From: Candidatus Omnitrophota bacterium
Lineage (GTDB): Bacteria > Omnitrophota > Gorgyraeia > Gorgyraeales > Gorgyraeaceae
Assembly (NCBI GenBank): GCA_013202925.1
Contig: JABMRA010000077.1
Coordinates: forward strand, 1-12,841
Length of the DNA: 12,841 nt
Reading direction: 5' to 3'
The translations under genes and the position numbers were made by a program. Every line of letters starts with the position of its first letter. Positions within the stretch are counted from its first letter, which is position 1. The notes beneath the pieces were generated by a model, which worked only from the letters and a program-made list of their open reading frames with translations, had not been told where the DNA came from and searched no databases. Positions 10,430-12,841 of the stretch are shown here, one piece after another.

Positions 10430-12841
10430 TGTTGTTTCCTACCTTGGCAGTGCGGATAAGGCTCGACCGCTTGGCTATCCTGAGGGCCATATCATCCACT
10501 ATAGAATAGATACAGGGGATCACTATAAGCGTCAAAAGTGTTGCAAAGCTGATGCCCCAGCATATAGATAGTGCCATAGGCACAAGAAAAGGGTCTTTGC
10601 CTCCTATACCATAAGCAACAGTACACAGCCCGCCAGCTGTTGTAATGGTGGTCAAAAGAACCGGCCGTATCCTCATCTGGGCAGCCTTGATGATCGAGGT
10701 ATGCCTGTCAATACCTTCCCTGCGTAATTTATTGATAAAGTCCACAAGCACGATCGAGTCATTGACAACGATCCCGTTCAGACCGACCACGCCGAGTATG
10801 GCCATGAATGAGAGCGGCATCCCGTGCACGAGAAATGCGATCACCACACCAATAAGCCCGAACGGTATTGCCAGCATTATGATCAATGGCTGGACAATGG
10901 ATTTAAAAGAAGAGGAGAGGATGAGGTATATGATGAGAAAGGCGTAGAAAAATGCCTTTAGAAGGCTCATCAATGAATCCATGGTCTCCTCTTGTTCACC
11001 CCCGTATTTTACCGAGTATCCGATATAACGCTGCGACAGATCCCCGAACTTTTTCTCCAGGAGATTATTAACCTTAAGCGAGGTCGTCTTGTCCGTATCC
11101 ACGCTGCATGAGGCAGTGACCACGCGTTTTCCGTCGAGATGATGGATGGTCGTGGTGCCAGGCACCTTGTTTATGGTAGCTACATTTTCCAACGGGATGA
11201 GATTGCCGAATCTATTGCGTATAAGGATACTTTTAAAGACATTGATATCCCCTGAGATGTCCTCGGGAAACATCACTGTTACGTCTGTCTCCTCTTCTGC
11301 CTTGATAGGTTTTATTTTGGTTGCAATGCTGCCTTCGAATACAGCCCTTACTGTGTTGGCGATCTGCGCTACGCTGAGGCCTGCCAGCGCCGCCTTATCG
11401 TTATCGACCTTTACGCGTATCTCTTCCTTGCCGGGCTTGTGGTCCCATGTCACGTCCATGGTCCCGTCTATTGTCTCGAGATAACCCATGTATTCGCCAG
11501 CGATCTCGTCCAGTACCTCGAAGCGCTCGCCCCTGATCCTGGCCTCTACTGCCTTGCCAACAGGCGGCCCTGCCTCAGGTTTATCAAAGCGCAGCTCCGC
11601 AAAGCCCTTTATGTCTTTTGCCTTTTTACGCACATCTTCGATTATCTCCTCCACATCCCGTTTTCTATCCTGTTCAGGCGTAAGATACACAGCCACCTGC
11701 ACGAGATGGCTTGCCTGTCCTGCAAACGGGTCATGGCGGTCTTCCTGGATGCTCCCGACAGAGGTCACAAAGGTATCCATTTCTTCCGCGTTCATCTGCG
11801 AGACTATTTCCTCCACAGGCAAAATAAGTTCGTTTGTCTTCTGGAGAGGCGTGCCTATCGGCGCCTCACCCCTTATAAAGAAATAATTTATGCCCGCAGC
11901 CGGGAAGAGTATGAATTTTATTACAGAAAAGGCAAGGAAGGCGCATACCAGAAGCACTGCTGTGAAACCCGCGAGGACCTTATATTTTCTCTTGATAGCC
12001 GCGGTAACGACCCTTGTATAAAACCCCACCAGTTTTTTAAACCACGGCATGTCCCTTACGATATTCATTGGTTTGCCGCGCTCATCATATTTTATCTTTA
12101 CGAAATCCGCCAGATGGCTGGGGAGTATTATAAGGGCTTCTCCCAGAGATGCCAGCAGCGCTACGATTAGTACAGTAGGGATGTTCCTGATAAATTTTCC
12201 AATGATGCCTGTCATGAATAGGAGAGGGGAGAAGGCAGCGATTGTAGTCAGTACCGCAGTAGTAACCGCGCCCATTACTTCCTCAGAGCCCCTCACAGCT
12301 GCCTCCCTGGGCCGCATGCCTGATTCCATATAGCGATACACGTTTTCAGCCACTATGATGCCGTTGTCCACGAGCATACCCAGGACTATGATCAGGCCGA
12401 ACATGCTTATAAGATTTATGGTGATCCCCATCATGTCCATGACTATAAATGTGATAAAGAATGCTATAGGTATGCCCAACACTGTCATGGCCGCGACCCG
12501 CCACTGCAGAAACAAAAGGACTGAGGCAATGATAAGGACCAGACTGGCCCAGCCATTATTTTTCAATACATTAAGCCGCCTCTTCGCAAAAAACGAGTAA
12601 TCATTTACGTATGAGATCTCGAGTTCATCCTCGCAGTTTTCCACAAAGGCGTCGCAGGCCTTTTTAAGCTTCTTAACTATGGTGATGGCATCGCCTGAGC
12701 CCTTTTTCATTACAATAAGATTGATCGAGCGGGTGCCGAGGGTCTTATTGATTATATCCTCTTTCTTAAAGGAATCCTTTACAGAGGCCACGTCCTTGAT
12801 CCTGAGCCAGTTGCCCACGTCATTGGCCCTGATTATTATAT
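10401..12841 (-). CDS. RND-family efflux transporter, HAE1/AcrB-like (N-terminus outside window)
   Basis: The frame is open to the window edge: upstream of a possible GTG at 12818 it continues as IIIRAND, which reads as ordinary RND periplasmic sequence, so the true start lies beyond 12841. About 812 residues are visible of a protein that usually has 1,000-1,050. Seen: FLQWRVAAMTVLGIPIAFFI (TM2 region), GMLVDNGIIVAENVYRYME (TM4, Asp-Asn at about 12363-12368 where AcrB has Asp-Asp), the F-S-P-L-L-F-M-T-G-I-I-G-K-F segment after TM5, and near the C-terminus GLNGIVVNDSIVLVDFINKL and RIRPVLLTTITTAGG. This is the SwrC-like branch of proton-driven exporters; the substrate cannot be told. The last nine codons (KETAEPRGM) and the stop fall inside the repeat palindrome. 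It converges on the DUF151 gene and is unrelated to the hydrogenase operon. Confidence 0.92.
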   Translation of the reverse strand, partial: IIIRANDVGNWLRIKDVASVKDSFKKEDIINKTLGTRSINLIVMKKGSGDAITIVKKLKKACDAFVENCEDELEISYVNDYSFFAKRRLNVLKNNGWASLVLIIASVLLFLQWRVAAMTVLGIPIAFFITFIVMDMMGITINLISMFGLIIVLGMLVDNGIIVAENVYRYMESGMRPREAAVRGSEEVMGAVTTAVLTTIAAFSPLLFMTGIIGKFIRNIPTVLIVALLASLGEALIILPSHLADFVKIKYDERGKPMNIVRDMPWFKKLVGFYTRVVTAAIKRKYKVLAGFTAVLLVCAFLAFSVIKFILFPAAGINYFFIRGEAPIGTPLQKTNELILPVEEIVSQMNAEEMDTFVTSVGSIQEDRHDPFAGQASHLVQVAVYLTPEQDRKRDVEEIIEDVRKKAKDIKGFAELRFDKPEAGPPVGKAVEARIRGERFEVLDEIAGEYMGYLETIDGTMDVTWDHKPGKEEIRVKVDNDKAALAGLSVAQIANTVRAVFEGSIATKIKPIKAEEETDVTVMFPEDISGDINVFKSILIRNRFGNLIPLENVATINKVPGTTTIHHLDGKRVVTASCSVDTDKTTSLKVNNLLEKKFGDLSQRYIGYSVKYGGEQEETMDSLMSLLKAFFYAFLIIYLILSSSFKSIVQPLIIMLAIPFGLIGVVIAFLVHGMPLSFMAILGVVGLNGIVVNDSIVLVDFINKLRREGIDRHTSIIKAAQMRIRPVLLTTITTAGGLCTVAYGIGGKDPFLVPMALSICWGISFATLLTLIVIPCIYSIVDDMALRIAKRSSLIRTAKVGNNKETAEPRGM

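Noticed and set aside
11439..12170. Plus-strand open frame of 243 codons opposite the RND gene
   Set aside because: It is an antisense shadow of a clearly conserved RND coding sequence and resembles no protein family I know.
12816..12818. GTG at 12818 as the real start of the RND gene
   Set aside because: The frame stays open to the window edge and reads IIIRAND, normal RND sequence, and a third of the expected protein would otherwise be missing.

Overview
The window carries most of a gene cluster for a membrane-bound, energy-conserving group 4 [NiFe] hydrogenase of the Mbh type (ferredoxin-dependent H2 evolution coupled to ion pumping). It is followed by a hydrogenase maturation protease, a bifunctional-nuclease-family (DUF151) gene, and, convergently, a truncated RND efflux pump gene. 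The host looks like an anaerobic, fermentative bacterium with an outer membrane: it has an RND transporter, bacterial-style -35/-10 sequences and an Mbh/Mrp hydrogenase. Gene style and intergenic repeats remind me of uncultivated lineages such as Omnitrophota, but that is a low-confidence inference; Thermotogota, Elusimicrobiota or a deltaproteobacterial lineage cannot be excluded by eye.

Layout. 1-2928: hydrogenase module in the order M (NuoH-like membrane anchor, 5' end outside the window), J (small subunit), K (NuoC-like) and L (NiFe large subunit). 2925-8699: ion-translocating membrane module made of a NuoL/HyfB-like antiporter subunit, a fused MbhD+MbhE (MrpA C-terminal) protein, then MrpB, C, D, E, F and G homologues in canonical Mrp order. 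8748-9347: NuoI/MbhN-like two-[4Fe-4S] subunit. 9412-9858: HycI-type endopeptidase. The genes from 1 to 8699 are abutting or overlapping (ATGA and GTGA junctions) and must be one transcriptional and translational unit. The MbhN and HycI genes follow after short spacers of 48 and 64 bp.

How it works together (family knowledge plus inference): reduced ferredoxin gives electrons to the MbhN-like subunit. They pass via the single [4Fe-4S] cluster of the small subunit to the Ni-Fe centre of the large subunit, where H2 is made. The K and M subunits couple this to the antiporter and Mrp subunits, which export Na+ and/or H+. The HycI-like protease is predicted to remove a 36-residue C-terminal tail from the large subunit after nickel insertion. 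All four Ni-Fe cysteines are present, so this is a hydrogenase and not a complex I remnant.

Region 9839-10430 is rich in structure: a perfect 23-bp-arm palindrome at the end of hycI, a strong promoter giving a nearly leaderless DUF151 mRNA, and a 96-nt near-palindrome built of GCGGAAC-type units between the convergent DUF151 and RND genes. A second copy of the same repeat family lies directly after the mrpG gene (8701-8742). These repeats supply the last nine codons and stop of the RND gene and apparently the ribosome-binding site of the mbhN gene. I see no tRNA, rRNA, CRISPR array or transposase. The most unusual protein-level observations are the loss of the conserved TM5 glutamate in the NuoL-like subunit, the extra active-site cysteine in the large subunit, and a NuoL tail that may replace the absent MbhI.
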